A stretch of 64,000 nt of DNA from Xanthomonas sp. Leaf131. Lineage in GTDB: Bacteria > Pseudomonadota > Gammaproteobacteria > Xanthomonadales > Xanthomonadaceae. The first letter of the stretch is position 1. Each line of letters opens with the position of its first letter. The stretch lies in the NCBI RefSeq assembly GCF_001423495.1, contig NZ_LMOG01000006.1:158374-222373 (forward strand), given 5' to 3'. Shown in pieces: positions 56,046 to 64,000 of the stretch. A model generated the notes under the pieces. The model was not told the origin of the DNA and searched no databases. It was given only the letters and a program-made list of their open reading frames with translations. A program made the position numbers and the translations under genes.

Positions 56046-56170
56046 TCGAGATGACTGCCGGCGCGAACGCTGTCGGTTGCAGTCAGTCATGGCGCCATAT
56101 GTCTATTAACTTATAGCGTAGACAGCACTTTCCATACGACGCACGTCACCGGCGTGGCTACAGTCGAGCC

Positions 56171-56893
56171 ATGACCTCACCTGTCCCCTTCTCGCCAACG
56201 CACCCGGTGTTGCTGCTGTGCGGCCTGCTCTGCGATGCCAGCATCTGGGAGCACCAGCGCGCGGCGCTGGCCGGCGTTGCCGATGTGCAGGTGCTGGAGT
56301 TCCGCGACCTGACCACGTTGCCGGCGATGGCCGCCTACGTACTGGAGCGCGCACCGCTCCGGTTCGCGCTGGCCGGTCATTCGATGGGCGCGCGGGTGGC
56401 GCTGGAAGTGCTGCGGTTGGCGCCGGAGCGCGTGCAGCGTTTGGCGCTGCTGGATACCGGCGTGCATCCGCGCAGCGACGGCGAGCAGGCGCAACGCGAG
56501 TCGCTGGTCGCGTTGGCACGTGCGCAAGGCATGCGTGCGCTTGCCAGCCACTGGCTGCCGCCGATGCTGCACCCGGACCGCCGCGCCGATCCGGCGCTGC
56601 TGGCGCCGTTGACGGCGATGGTGGAGCGGCACACGCCGCAACACTTCGCCGGGCAGGTCAACGCCTTGCTGCACCGTCCCGATGCGACACCGCTGCTCGC
56701 CACGATCCGCTGCCCGACGCTGTTGGGCGTCGGCCGCCAGGACGCATGGAGCCCGGTAGCGCGCCATCAGGCCATGGCGCGGCAGATTCCAGGTGCGCAA
56801 CTGGTGGTGTTCGAAGAGAGCGGGCATATGGCGCCGGTCGAGGCTCCGGAGGCGGTCAGTACCGCCCTGCGCAGTTGGTTGCAGGCCGCGTGA
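56171..56893 (+). CDS. Alpha/beta-fold hydrolase
   Basis: 240-residue hydrolase. The nucleophile elbow is AGHSMGARVALEVLR near residue 72 (Gly-His-Ser-Met-Gly), with an oxyanion-type region LLLCGLLCDASIWEHQ near 15. The acid LGVGRQDAWSP (Asp near 190) and catalytic His in ESGHMAPVEAP near 220 complete the triad. There is no signal peptide. It opens a plus-strand run with the NTF2-like and outer-membrane genes next to the LigAB dioxygenase, so an ester or lactone from aromatic degradation is a plausible substrate. Confidence 0.85.
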   Translation: MTSPVPFSPTHPVLLLCGLLCDASIWEHQRAALAGVADVQVLEFRDLTTLPAMAAYVLERAPLRFALAGHSMGARVALEVLRLAPERVQRLALLDTGVHPRSDGEQAQRESLVALARAQGMRALASHWLPPMLHPDRRADPALLAPLTAMVERHTPQHFAGQVNALLHRPDATPLLATIRCPTLLGVGRQDAWSPVARHQAMARQIPGAQLVVFEESGHMAPVEAPEAVSTALRSWLQAA

Positions 56894-56987
56894 GGCGCTC
56901 GCCTGGCATGCGCTGCAGCAACGCGTGCGCGCTCGCGCACCGATGCCCAAGGCCGCACCGTCGCTGCATCGCAAGGAGTGTGTTCGC

Positions 56988-57419
56988 ATGACCGCCGAAG
57001 CATCCATCGTCGTTGCCTGCGAGCAAGTGATCCGGCAATTTGCCTGGTACAACGATCAGCACGACCACGACGGCCTCGCCGGGTTGTTCACCGAAGACGC
57101 GGTCTTCGCCCGGCCCAGCGCGCCCGATGCGCCGGTGCGCGGACGCGAGGCGATTCGGCGTGCATTTGCCGAGCGTCCGCCGCGCACGAGTTGCCATCTG
57201 ATGCTCGACACCGTCGTTTCGGCGCAGTCGCCGGTGCTGGCGAACGCGCGCAGTCACGTGCTGCTGTACACCGCCTCCGCCACCTCCGGGCCGCCGCCAT
57301 GGCAGGCCGATGGCAGCGCATTGCTGGGCACGTTCGAGGACGTGCTGGTGTGCGAGCAAGGCCGCTGGCTGTTTCAGCAACGTCTGGGCGCGCTATTGCT
57401 GCGCCTTGGCGCCGGATAA
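56988..57419 (+). CDS. SnoaL/NTF2-like protein
   Basis: 143-residue protein of the nuclear-transport-factor-2/SnoaL fold. It shows YNDQHDHDGLAGLFTEDAVFARP near residue 20, VRGREAIRRAFAERP near 45, HLMLDTVV near 65 and GTFEDVLVCEQGRWLFQQRLG near 115. ATG 56988 follows AAGGAG. Small NTF2-like proteins of this type occur as hydratases, decarboxylases or small dioxygenase subunits in aromatic pathways. No catalytic residues can be assigned here. Confidence 0.8.
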   Translation: MTAEASIVVACEQVIRQFAWYNDQHDHDGLAGLFTEDAVFARPSAPDAPVRGREAIRRAFAERPPRTSCHLMLDTVVSAQSPVLANARSHVLLYTASATSGPPPWQADGSALLGTFEDVLVCEQGRWLFQQRLGALLLRLGAG

Positions 57420-57562
57420 GCCACTTCGCACAGTCGTTCCGAGTGCCGTTGTCCGGATGCGCAAGCCTCACCGCTCTGCCGCGCCGCGCCGCCACTGCTG
57501 TCCATTCCCCCACGTCGTGCCTGCATCCAAACGCCTTTATTCCTTACCAGGAGAATTGCACA

Positions 57563-58591
57563 GTGGAACACGCATGTCCGCTCCATCGCAGCAACCGCCC
57601 ATCGTCTTCGCAGCGCTTTCCAGGTGCCAGCGCGCTGGCTGCGGCGTTGGCCGTGACGATGCCCTTCGCCGCACTCGCGCAAGCAGTGCCGGAGACTGTC
57701 GCGCCCCCGCAGGGCATCAACTTGGGCGGCACCAGCTTCTTCGATGGCTTCGGTTCCAGTACGCCGGGGCTGACCGTGATCGAGTACGTGCGCCACTACA
57801 ACTCCAACGCCATCCTGGACGCGCAAGGCAACGACTCGCCCGCGTTCCGCGACCCGAAGATCAGCACCACGGCATCCTTGACGCAGTTCATCTATGTCAC
57901 TCCCTATACGTGGCTGGGAGGATCGGTCAGCTTCGATGCGATTTTGCCGTTGGTCAATCACAACGCGTCCTTTGCAGCGGACAGCCCGGTGCGGCTGCGC
58001 GACAACGACTTCGGCATGGGCGATATCACCGTTGGTGCCGCATTGCAGATGCCGCCGGTCATGCGCAATGGACGCATCGCGTTCTTTCAGCGCTTTGCGC
58101 TTGTGGCCTTCGCGCCGGTGGGTAATTTCAATCGCGACATTGCGATCAACCAGAGCACCGGCTTCTGGTCGCTGTCACCGCATTGGGCGTTTACCGTGCA
58201 GCCCAGCGACAATTGGGAAATCAGTGCGCGTCTGCATTATCTCTATAACTTCAGGACCGACCGCGCCGGTGGCGTGCCGCCGATTCCAGGATTTCGCTTC
58301 CGCAATGGACAGGCCGGCGATGTGGCCTGGGCCAATGTCGCCAGCTCGGTCAAGGTGACCGAGCAGCTGCGTTTGGGGGTCAGCGGCTATTACCTGCAGC
58401 AGTTGAAGGACAACCGCACCAATGGGGAGCGCGTGCCGGACAGCAAGCGCACGCAGTTCTATCTCGGCCCTGGTTTTTCCTGGCGGTTCGATCAAAAGAA
58501 CCTGCTCAACTTCAACGTCTATCTGCCGGTTGATGTCAAGAACTCGGTTGCCGGCAACAACGTCAACGTGATGTTCGTGCATTCGCTATAG
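57563..58591 (+). CDS. SphA/MetA-type outer-membrane channel protein of aromatic degradation
   Basis: 342-residue protein of the family called 'MetA-pathway of phenol degradation' (COG4313/SphA-like). The start is GTG 57563 with CAGGAGAA upstream. A signal peptide ends ALAQ near residue 40. The mature part has INLGGTSFFDGFGS, GLTVIEYVRHYNSN, SLTQFIYVTPYTWLGGSVSFDAILP and alternating aromatic strands ending NVNVMFVHSL, consistent with an outer-membrane barrel. It is likely to let aromatic substrates cross the outer membrane; this is inferred from family and location. Confidence 0.82.
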   Translation: MEHACPLHRSNRPSSSQRFPGASALAAALAVTMPFAALAQAVPETVAPPQGINLGGTSFFDGFGSSTPGLTVIEYVRHYNSNAILDAQGNDSPAFRDPKISTTASLTQFIYVTPYTWLGGSVSFDAILPLVNHNASFAADSPVRLRDNDFGMGDITVGAALQMPPVMRNGRIAFFQRFALVAFAPVGNFNRDIAINQSTGFWSLSPHWAFTVQPSDNWEISARLHYLYNFRTDRAGGVPPIPGFRFRNGQAGDVAWANVASSVKVTEQLRLGVSGYYLQQLKDNRTNGERVPDSKRTQFYLGPGFSWRFDQKNLLNFNVYLPVDVKNSVAGNNVNVMFVHSL

Positions 58592-58766
58592 CGTGAGTGA
58601 ATGCAGGCGGCACGCTTTCCAATGTGCTGACATTGGCGGGCGTTGCCGGTTGCTGCTTTTGCTTGCATCTCCGTTCCTGGACGCACCCGCTGCGATCGGT
58701 TGCTGGGCAACTCGTGGGTGGGGTTGCGCGTCTACTGGCTTTACGTCATGACGCGCGCGCGGTGAG

Positions 58767-59432
58767 TCAGATTCCCATGCTGTGCCGCTGGGTATTGGCA
58801 TGCTCGCGAAACAGCAGTTCGGCACGTGCGCCGTCGCGTTGCTCGATCGCCGACACGATCGCGCCATGTTGCCGATGCCCGTAATACAGATCGTCATAGG
58901 CCAGCGTGGCCGAGCGCTGGCCGAACACCACATTGACCGGGCTGACGAATGGCACCACGGTGCAGCGGTCAACGGTTTCGGTGAGGATCGGTTTGTTGGC
59001 GGCCACCACGATCGCCCGATGAAAACAGGCATTCATTGCGCCATAGGCCTGCTCATCGCCGGCACTGAGGCTGCGCTTGGCCAGGATTCGGTCGCCTTCG
59101 TCGAGGCAGGCGTGCAGGGTGGCGAGCAGTGCGGCCGAGGCGCCCTGTTCGGCGACCGCGCGCGCGGCCATGCCCTCCATCAGGGCGCGTACCGCCAGCG
59201 CGTCCAGGCTCTCCTGCTGGCTGAAACGGCGTACCGCATAGCCGCGGTTGCCCGCCTGTACCAGCAGGCCTTCCTGGCACAGCGCCGGCAGTGCCTGACG
59301 GATGGGCGTGCGTGAAATGGCCAGGCGCTCGGCCAGTGCCGCTTCGGTGATGCGTTCGCCCGGGGCAAACGTGCCGCACAGGATCAATTCGCGTAGTTGC
59401 TGGACCGCTTGCAATCGGTGGTTGTTCGCCAT
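58767..59432 (-). CDS. GntR-family transcriptional regulator (FCD domain)
   Basis: 221-residue repressor-type regulator. A winged helix-turn-helix domain (about residues 5-70: LQAVQQLRELILCGTFAPGERITEAALAERLAISRTPIRQALPALCQEGLL) is followed by an all-helical FCD ligand domain (about 80-215). The ATG at 59432 is preferred because GGAG sits before it; an extension to 59492 exists. It is divergent from ligB, so it probably controls the ring-cleavage genes in response to an aromatic acid. Confidence 0.88.
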   Translation of the reverse strand: MANNHRLQAVQQLRELILCGTFAPGERITEAALAERLAISRTPIRQALPALCQEGLLVQAGNRGYAVRRFSQQESLDALAVRALMEGMAARAVAEQGASAALLATLHACLDEGDRILAKRSLSAGDEQAYGAMNACFHRAIVVAANKPILTETVDRCTVVPFVSPVNVVFGQRSATLAYDDLYYGHRQHGAIVSAIEQRDGARAELLFREHANTQRHSMGI

Positions 59433-59675
59433 TGGCTCCATTCTCTCGCGCCATACCGCAGCGCACGTTCCTTCGAGCGGGGAAACTTGCAATTACTTGG
59501 ATAAAAACCTTGCGGATGAGAACGCTTGATGGCAATTTGGATCCCAAGGATACCGTTTTGGCGGTCCGGAGTCGTTGGTCTTCCTTCTTGGGATCCATTG
59601 CGTCGCTGATCCCGACTCAATCAATGACGCGCGTTCGGCCCCAGAAGCGGCCGGCCCGCGTCGCAGGAGCGCAAC
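59433..59675. promoter_or_regulatory. Divergent control region between the GntR gene and ligB
   Basis: 243 bases separating the regulator and the dioxygenase genes. It contains AAACTTGCAATTACTTGG and TTGGATCCCAAGGATACCG; TTGGATCCCAAG is near-palindromic at about 59536-59547. The region is a candidate operator; no firm promoter is called. Confidence 0.35.
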
Positions 59676-60572
59676 ATGGCAAGCATCATCGGCGGCATCG
59701 GGACCTCGCACGTCCCCACCATCGGGGTGGCCTACGACAAGGGCAAACAGCAGGATCCGCTATGGAAGCCGCTGTTCGACGGCTACACGCCCGTCGCTGC
59801 CTGGCTGGCCGAGCAGCAGGCAGACGTGCTGGTGTTCTTCTACAACGACCATTGCACGACGTTCTTCTTCGACCTGTATCCCACCTTCGCATTGGGCATC
59901 GGAGAACGTTTTCCGGTTGCCGACGAAGGCGCGGGGCTGCGCGATCTGCCGCCGATCCGTGGCGATGTGCAGCTGCAGGCGCATATCGCCGAATGCCTGG
60001 TCAACGACGAATTCGACCTGACCGTGTTCCAGGACAAGCCGATCGACCACGGCTGTGCGGCGCCGCTGCCGCTGCTGTGGCCGCACGTACCGGACTGGCC
60101 GGGCACGGTGGTGCCGATCGCCATCAACGTGCTGCAGTATCCGCTGCCGACCGCGCGTCGCTGCTACCGGCTGGGCCAGGCGGTACGCCGCGCGATCGAG
60201 TCCTACCCGGAAGACCTCAAGGTGGTGGTGGTGGGCACCGGCGGGTTGTCGCACCAGATCCATGGCGAGCGCACCGGTTTCAACAACACCGAGTGGGACA
60301 TGGAGTTTCTGGATCGCTTCCAGCATGCGCCGGAAACGTTGACCGAGCTGACTCACACCGACTACGTGCGCCTGGGCGGGGCCGAAAGTGTGGAGCAGAT
60401 CATGTGGCTGGCGATGCGCGGTGCCCTGGACGGGCCGATCCGCAAGCTGCATCAGAACTACTACCTGATGACCACCACTGCGATGACCGTGGTGCTGTAC
60501 GAGCCTGGCGAAGAAGCCGCCGGCGCGCTGCGCTCGGTAGACCTGCTCGCGCACACCGCGAACGCGGCATGA
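59676..60572 (+). CDS. ligB: Class III extradiol dioxygenase beta subunit (LigB-type)
   Basis: 298-residue catalytic subunit of an Fe(II) ring-cleaving dioxygenase (protocatechuate 4,5-dioxygenase or gallate dioxygenase type). His12 (GTSHVPTIG) and His59 (FYNDHCTTFFF) fit the iron ligands of LigB, with VVVVGTGGLSHQIHG near 190 (catalytic His) and GAESVEQIMWLAMRGA near 235 (Glu ligand). The start ATG 59676 follows CAGGAG. The alpha subunit gene follows after 10 bases. Substrate (protocatechuate, gallate or 3-O-methylgallate) is not decided by sequence. Confidence 0.9.
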   Translation: MASIIGGIGTSHVPTIGVAYDKGKQQDPLWKPLFDGYTPVAAWLAEQQADVLVFFYNDHCTTFFFDLYPTFALGIGERFPVADEGAGLRDLPPIRGDVQLQAHIAECLVNDEFDLTVFQDKPIDHGCAAPLPLLWPHVPDWPGTVVPIAINVLQYPLPTARRCYRLGQAVRRAIESYPEDLKVVVVGTGGLSHQIHGERTGFNNTEWDMEFLDRFQHAPETLTELTHTDYVRLGGAESVEQIMWLAMRGALDGPIRKLHQNYYLMTTTAMTVVLYEPGEEAAGALRSVDLLAHTANAA

Positions 60573-60582
60573 GGGCCTGACG

Positions 60583-60942
60583 ATGAATCCGCAAGTACAG
60601 GGCATGGAGCAGATCGGCGGCACCTACGTGTTCGATCTGCGTACCAGCAATCGCGCGCTGCGCATCAACCGATTCTTCTGGCATATGATCCGCGCCCCGT
60701 GGCGCGATCGCTTTTTGCAGGATGCCGAAACGCTGATGCAGGAAGCCGAGCTCACCGAGCAGGAAAAGGCGCTGATCCGCGCGCGCGACTGGCTCGGCCT
60801 GGTGCAGTATGGCGCCAACTTTTTCGTCATCGAAAAATTCGCACGCGTGGTGCGCATGACCAATCTGCAGGTTTACGCCATCATGCGCGGCGAATCGTTC
60901 GAAGACTTCATGCAGACCCGGCGCGTACCCGATGCACGCTGA
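60583..60942 (+). CDS. ligA: Extradiol dioxygenase alpha subunit (LigA-type)
   Basis: 119-residue small subunit that covers the LigB active site. The LigA pattern is seen in IGGTYVFDLRTSNRALRINRFFWHMIRAP, LTEQEKALIRARDWLGLVQYGANFFVIEKFARVV and MTNLQVYAIMRGESFEDFMQTR. Subunits are separate here, unlike gallate dioxygenases of Pseudomonas (GalA), which are fused. The gene order beta-alpha is the reverse of ligA-ligB in Sphingobium. It lies 10 bases after ligB. Confidence 0.88.
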   Translation: MNPQVQGMEQIGGTYVFDLRTSNRALRINRFFWHMIRAPWRDRFLQDAETLMQEAELTEQEKALIRARDWLGLVQYGANFFVIEKFARVVRMTNLQVYAIMRGESFEDFMQTRRVPDAR

Positions 60943-61007
60943 TCTGCACGCGTCGGCCACAGGCCGCCTCGCACGTCACCCGACTTCCCAAACCTAAGGT
61001 CTTCCCC

Positions 61008-62009
61008 ATGACCATGTCCTCCGTGTTCTTCGAACACCGCATCAAGGTCCGGCATCTACGTGTCATCGAGGCGCTGGACCGGCAAAAAAGCCTGTTGCGC
61101 GCCTCACGCGTATTAAATGTGACCCAGCCCGCATTGACGCGTGCCTTGCAGGAGATCGAAGAGATCGTCGGCGCGCCGTTGTTCGAGCGCCATTCGCGCG
61201 GCGTGCGCCCCAACGCGATGGGCGAGGTGCTGGTGCAGACCGCGCACGTCGTCCTTGGCCAGCTACGCCGTGCGCAAGATACCTTCGAGGGGCTGCTGCA
61301 GGACGATGCACTCACCATCACGGTGGGTGCGTTGCCGGTGGCGGCAAGCGGCTTGCTACCGGCGGTGCTGGCCGCGCTGTACCGCGCCGAGCCGACGTTG
61401 CGGGTGCGCCTGCTGCACGGCCGCACCGATGAGTTGCTGCCCAAACTGGCCGGTAACGAGATCGATCTGGTCGTGGGCCGGCTGTATCCGCTGGCCCGCT
61501 ACGATGCGCTGATCCGCAAGGTGCTGTATCAGGACCCGATCGCCTTGGTGGCGCGCAGTGATCACCCCTTGTTTGCCAATGGCCCGGTACGCATTGCCGA
61601 AGCCGCCGCCTACCGGCAGGTGCTGCCGACGTTGAGCCAGCATGTGGAGCGTGACGTGGCGCAAGTCATGCGCGAGCACGGGCTGGCTACGCGCGATCAG
61701 CTGCGTTCCAGTTCGGCTAGTTTCACCCGCGAGATCCTGCTCGGTACCGACAGCATCGCGGTGATGCCCAGCATGATGGTGGCGGGCGACATCGCACGCG
61801 GCGAGCTGCGCGCGTTTCAGTTGCAGCAGCCCTCGCAGGCGCGCGCGGGCGGGGTGATCTATCGCGATGGCGCGGCGATCCATAAACCCGGCGTGCGCTT
61901 GCTGATGCGCGAGTTGGAGCGCCAGTTGGGTGTGATGGCCGAGCAGGGCGCGGTATGGGTGGACGAGCAGATGGGCGAAGACGACCTGTTGCTGGACGCG
62001 TCTGCGTGA
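61008..62009 (+). CDS. LysR-family regulator of aromatic catabolism
   Basis: 333-residue LysR-type regulator. The N-terminal HTH reads RIKVRHLRVIEALDRQKSLLRASRVLNVTQPALTRALQEIEEIVGAPLFERHSRGV (about 10-65), and the effector domain spans about 95-310. The pattern is near PcaQ/CbnR-like proteins that sense aromatic acids. The ATG at 61008 is used, with another at 61014. It is 65 bases downstream of ligA on the same strand and ends before a bidirectional hairpin. Confidence 0.88.
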   Translation: MTMSSVFFEHRIKVRHLRVIEALDRQKSLLRASRVLNVTQPALTRALQEIEEIVGAPLFERHSRGVRPNAMGEVLVQTAHVVLGQLRRAQDTFEGLLQDDALTITVGALPVAASGLLPAVLAALYRAEPTLRVRLLHGRTDELLPKLAGNEIDLVVGRLYPLARYDALIRKVLYQDPIALVARSDHPLFANGPVRIAEAAAYRQVLPTLSQHVERDVAQVMREHGLATRDQLRSSSASFTREILLGTDSIAVMPSMMVAGDIARGELRAFQLQQPSQARAGGVIYRDGAAIHKPGVRLLMRELERQLGVMAEQGAVWVDEQMGEDDLLLDASA

Positions 62010-62083
62010 TCGACTGAACGGGTCGTGGTAAGGGTTTGATGTGTGCTGTCGATCAGTGCGGTGCGTGGGTGATGCACGCGAAC

Positions 62084-62107
62084 AACGGGTAGCCCAGGCT
62101 GCCCGTT
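62084..62107. terminator. Bidirectional hairpin between the LysR gene and the ligase gene
   Basis: AACGGGTAGCC (62084-62094) pairs with GGCTGCCCGTT (62097-62107) over 11 positions with one G-T wobble, between convergent stops at 62009 and 62178. Confidence 0.55.
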
Positions 62108-62177
62108 CTGTTGTGTGCGGCTGGCCGCTGAGTTGATGGCTTGAAGATGGGTGGGCACAGCACGCGCCCAAGGCTTA

Positions 62178-63656
62178 TCACGCCTCATTCGCCAAGGCCT
62201 CTTTCAAGCGCGCCTTCTGCAATTTGCCGGTCGCGGTACGCGGCAGCGTCGTGACCACGCGCAGGTGCTTGGGCACCTTGTACTTGGCCAATCGTTCGAC
62301 CAGATAGGCGCGGATCTGTTCCAGGTCCGGCGCCGCATCGGTGGGGACGATGGCCAGATAACCGACCTCCCCCCACTGCTGGTCGGCGATGCCCACCACC
62401 GCGCATTCGCGCACCTGCGGATGCTCGGCGAGTACGGCTTCGATTTCTGCCGGATAGACGTTCTCGCCACCGGAAATGAACATGTCTTTCTTGCGATCGA
62501 CGACCCAGAAGAAGCCATCGGCGTCGCGCTGCACGATGTCACCGCTGCGGAACCAACCGTGCGCGTCGAGCGCCTCGGCGCTTGCCTGTGGGTCGCGCCA
62601 ATAGCCGGGGCTGAGATTGGGACCGCGCAGCAACAGCTCGCCGGGGACGCCGACCGGGCAGTCGTTGCCATCGCCATCGACCACGCGCGTTTGCACCGCC
62701 GGTGTCGAAATGCCGACCGCGCCGAGCTTGTTGCGGATCACCGCGCAGTCCACCGACATACCAAACACCGTGCCGGCCTCGCTCATGCCGAAGCCGCAGA
62801 CCATCGGGATGCCGTCGTCCAACCAGCCGAGCAGATCCTCGCTGGCATGTGGCGCGCCGCCGCTGACCAGTGCGGTCAGGTGGCGCAGTGAGGCCGCATC
62901 GAAACCGGGCTGGCTGCGGAACGCCTGCATCATCTGCGGCACGCCGACGTAATGGGTGATTCCCAGCGCTCGATCGCTCAGCCAGCCCAAGCTGCGTTTT
63001 GGTTCGAAGCCACTGGACACCTGGATCGAGCCGCCGACAGCCAACACGGGGCGCACATTGGTGACCAGGCCGATGATATGGAACATCGGCGCTTCGCAAA
63101 GAAAACTGCTGCTCCCATCGACGCGCGTGGTGACGCCGAAGTTGTGCGCGCAGTGCTGCAGGTTCGCCTCGCTGAGCATCACGCCCTTCGGCTGGCCCGA
63201 GGTGCCGGAGGTGAATAGGATCAGACTGACGCGATCGGGCGGAATCGGCGCGGTGTCGGCGGGTTCGAGTGTGCGGGCCTCTTCGATGAAGCCGATCAGC
63301 GGAACGACATCGGCGCGCCCGGCGGCGACGTCATCGCCTAAAAATAGCCGCGGCTGTGCGCGTTGCAACAAGGCATCCAGCTCGCCCGCACTCAGTCGCC
63401 AGTTGAGCGGCACATAGATCGCGCCGACCCGCCCGCAGGCAAAATGCAGCGCGACCTGCCAGACCGAATTGCGTGCCAGCACCGCCACGCGTTCGCCATC
63501 CACACAGCCGCGCGCTTGCAGCAACGCGGCGAAGCGGCCGATCAGAGTATCGAGCTCGGCGTAGGTCCATTGCGCGCCGAGCAACAGGTCGCGTGCGGCG
63601 AGCGTGTGTGGCGCAAGACGGGCATGGAAAGCGATCGAGTCGGTCGGCATGGTCAT
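62178..63656 (-). CDS. Acid-CoA ligase (aryl/acyl-CoA synthetase)
   Basis: 492-residue adenylate-forming enzyme that activates a carboxylic acid to its CoA thioester. The AMP-binding motif SLILFTSGTSGQPKGVMLSEANL is near residue 147, with the A5 motif VCGFGMSEAGTVFGMS near 290 and A7-A10 motifs GWFRSGDIVQRDADGFFWVVDRKKDMFISGGENVYPAEIE near 370 and TLPRTATGKLQKARLK near the end with the catalytic Lys. Whether the acid is a cinnamate, benzoate or fatty acid is not clear. Its partner, a dehydrogenase gene, lies upstream on the same strand. Confidence 0.88.
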   Translation of the reverse strand: MTMPTDSIAFHARLAPHTLAARDLLLGAQWTYAELDTLIGRFAALLQARGCVDGERVAVLARNSVWQVALHFACGRVGAIYVPLNWRLSAGELDALLQRAQPRLFLGDDVAAGRADVVPLIGFIEEARTLEPADTAPIPPDRVSLILFTSGTSGQPKGVMLSEANLQHCAHNFGVTTRVDGSSSFLCEAPMFHIIGLVTNVRPVLAVGGSIQVSSGFEPKRSLGWLSDRALGITHYVGVPQMMQAFRSQPGFDAASLRHLTALVSGGAPHASEDLLGWLDDGIPMVCGFGMSEAGTVFGMSVDCAVIRNKLGAVGISTPAVQTRVVDGDGNDCPVGVPGELLLRGPNLSPGYWRDPQASAEALDAHGWFRSGDIVQRDADGFFWVVDRKKDMFISGGENVYPAEIEAVLAEHPQVRECAVVGIADQQWGEVGYLAIVPTDAAPDLEQIRAYLVERLAKYKVPKHLRVVTTLPRTATGKLQKARLKEALANEA

Positions 63657-63806
63657 GGCGCGGTCTTCCGGAGTACGGAGTAGGGGGGAGTGACTAGCGT
63701 GAGTGCGACTGCTGCGGGCTGAAGGTTGAACGTGGCTGACGGAGGGTGGCCGACAAACCGTAGCGAGCGGCTGCCTGGCCGACGCGTCGTTGTAGTGATG
63801 GCCGCC

Positions 63807-64000
63807 CTAACTGAGATAAATGGTCCTGGTTTCGAGAAACGCATGCAGACCTTCGATACCGCCTTCGCGGCCGATACCGGAATTCTTGAAGCCTCCGAAC
63901 GGCATCTCGATGTCCACCCACATGCCGTTGATCGCATGGCTGCCGCTGCGCACGCGGCGTGCGATGCGATATGCGCGCTCTGGATCTTCGCTGTAGATCG
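63807..64000 (-). CDS. Aldehyde dehydrogenase, C-terminal part (cut by window edge)
   Basis: The last 63 or so residues of an NAD(P)-dependent aldehyde dehydrogenase read into the window from the right edge. The segment IYSEDPERAYRIARRVRSG, then AINGMWVDIEMPFGGFKNSG and IGREGGIEGLHAFLETRTI is the standard ALDH C-terminus. It is 150 bases upstream of the ligase gene on the same strand, so the pair may oxidise an aldehyde and activate an acid in one pathway. The upstream portion and start lie beyond position 64000. Confidence 0.85.
   Translation of the reverse strand, partial: IYSEDPERAYRIARRVRSGSHAINGMWVDIEMPFGGFKNSGIGREGGIEGLHAFLETRTIYLS

Overview
The window is high-GC chromosomal DNA of a Xanthomonas-type gammaproteobacterium (Lysobacteraceae/Xanthomonadaceae). 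This rests on the protein families, on conserved neighbourhoods such as lptD-surA-pdxA-rsmA-apaG-apaH, lgt-thyA-folA and tesA/ybbA/ybbP, and on intergenic repeats that look typical of xanthomonads. No tRNA, rRNA, IS element, prophage or CRISPR array was recognised. About 57 protein genes are supported, and the last one runs off the right edge.

Layout. 0-6.9 kb: an OmpA-type lipoprotein with an internal Gly/Asn-rich repeat, a histidine-type phosphatase lipoprotein, 0.9 kb of repeats, metK and a YdjM-type membrane hydrolase. 6.9-13.4 kb: a methyltransferase, dusB, a nucleoside-uptake pair (nupC-type permease plus PfkB kinase) and an aldo/keto reductase. 13.5-18 kb: an iron-responsive heme-uptake locus (hemP, TonB-dependent receptor, two accessory proteins) behind Fur-box-like DNA. 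18-22.4 kb: a DMT-type membrane protein and a taurine/alkanesulfonate uptake cluster (tauD-A-B-C order). 22.6-28.7 kb: the ybbAP ABC exporter divergent from tesA, then a two-component system. 28.8-35.3 kb: SGNH hydrolase, dgkA, LemA with two TPM proteins, then lgt-thyA-folA. 35.3-44 kb: a sulfur-scavenging locus (msuE-ssuD-ssuA-ssuC-ssuB-sfnB-sfnR, divergent from sfnG) with sigma-54 promoter sequences in the divergent region. 44-51.2 kb: the outer-membrane biogenesis and housekeeping operon lptD to apaH. 51.2-56 kb: a deacetylase, a cobalamin adenosyltransferase, a small membrane protein and two ubiquinone hydroxylases. 56-64 kb: an aromatic-catabolism island with the extradiol dioxygenase LigAB, an outer-membrane SphA-like protein, GntR and LysR regulators, an acid-CoA ligase and an aldehyde dehydrogenase (partial).

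How the genes work together. Two separate organosulfur systems let the cell take sulfur from taurine/alkanesulfonates and from dimethyl sulfone. The second appears to run under sigma-54 with its own activator, SfnR, at the end of the operon. The heme locus joins an outer-membrane receptor to small accessory proteins. The right end looks like part of a plant-phenolic degradation island that continues beyond the window.

The most unusual non-coding signal is a dispersed palindromic element with a shared core but copy-specific, self-complementary arms. Other points worth checking are the divergent sigma-54 control region with its 15-bp palindrome, a probable ATC start codon in ybbA, and two poorly characterised genes attached to heme and cobalamin functions.
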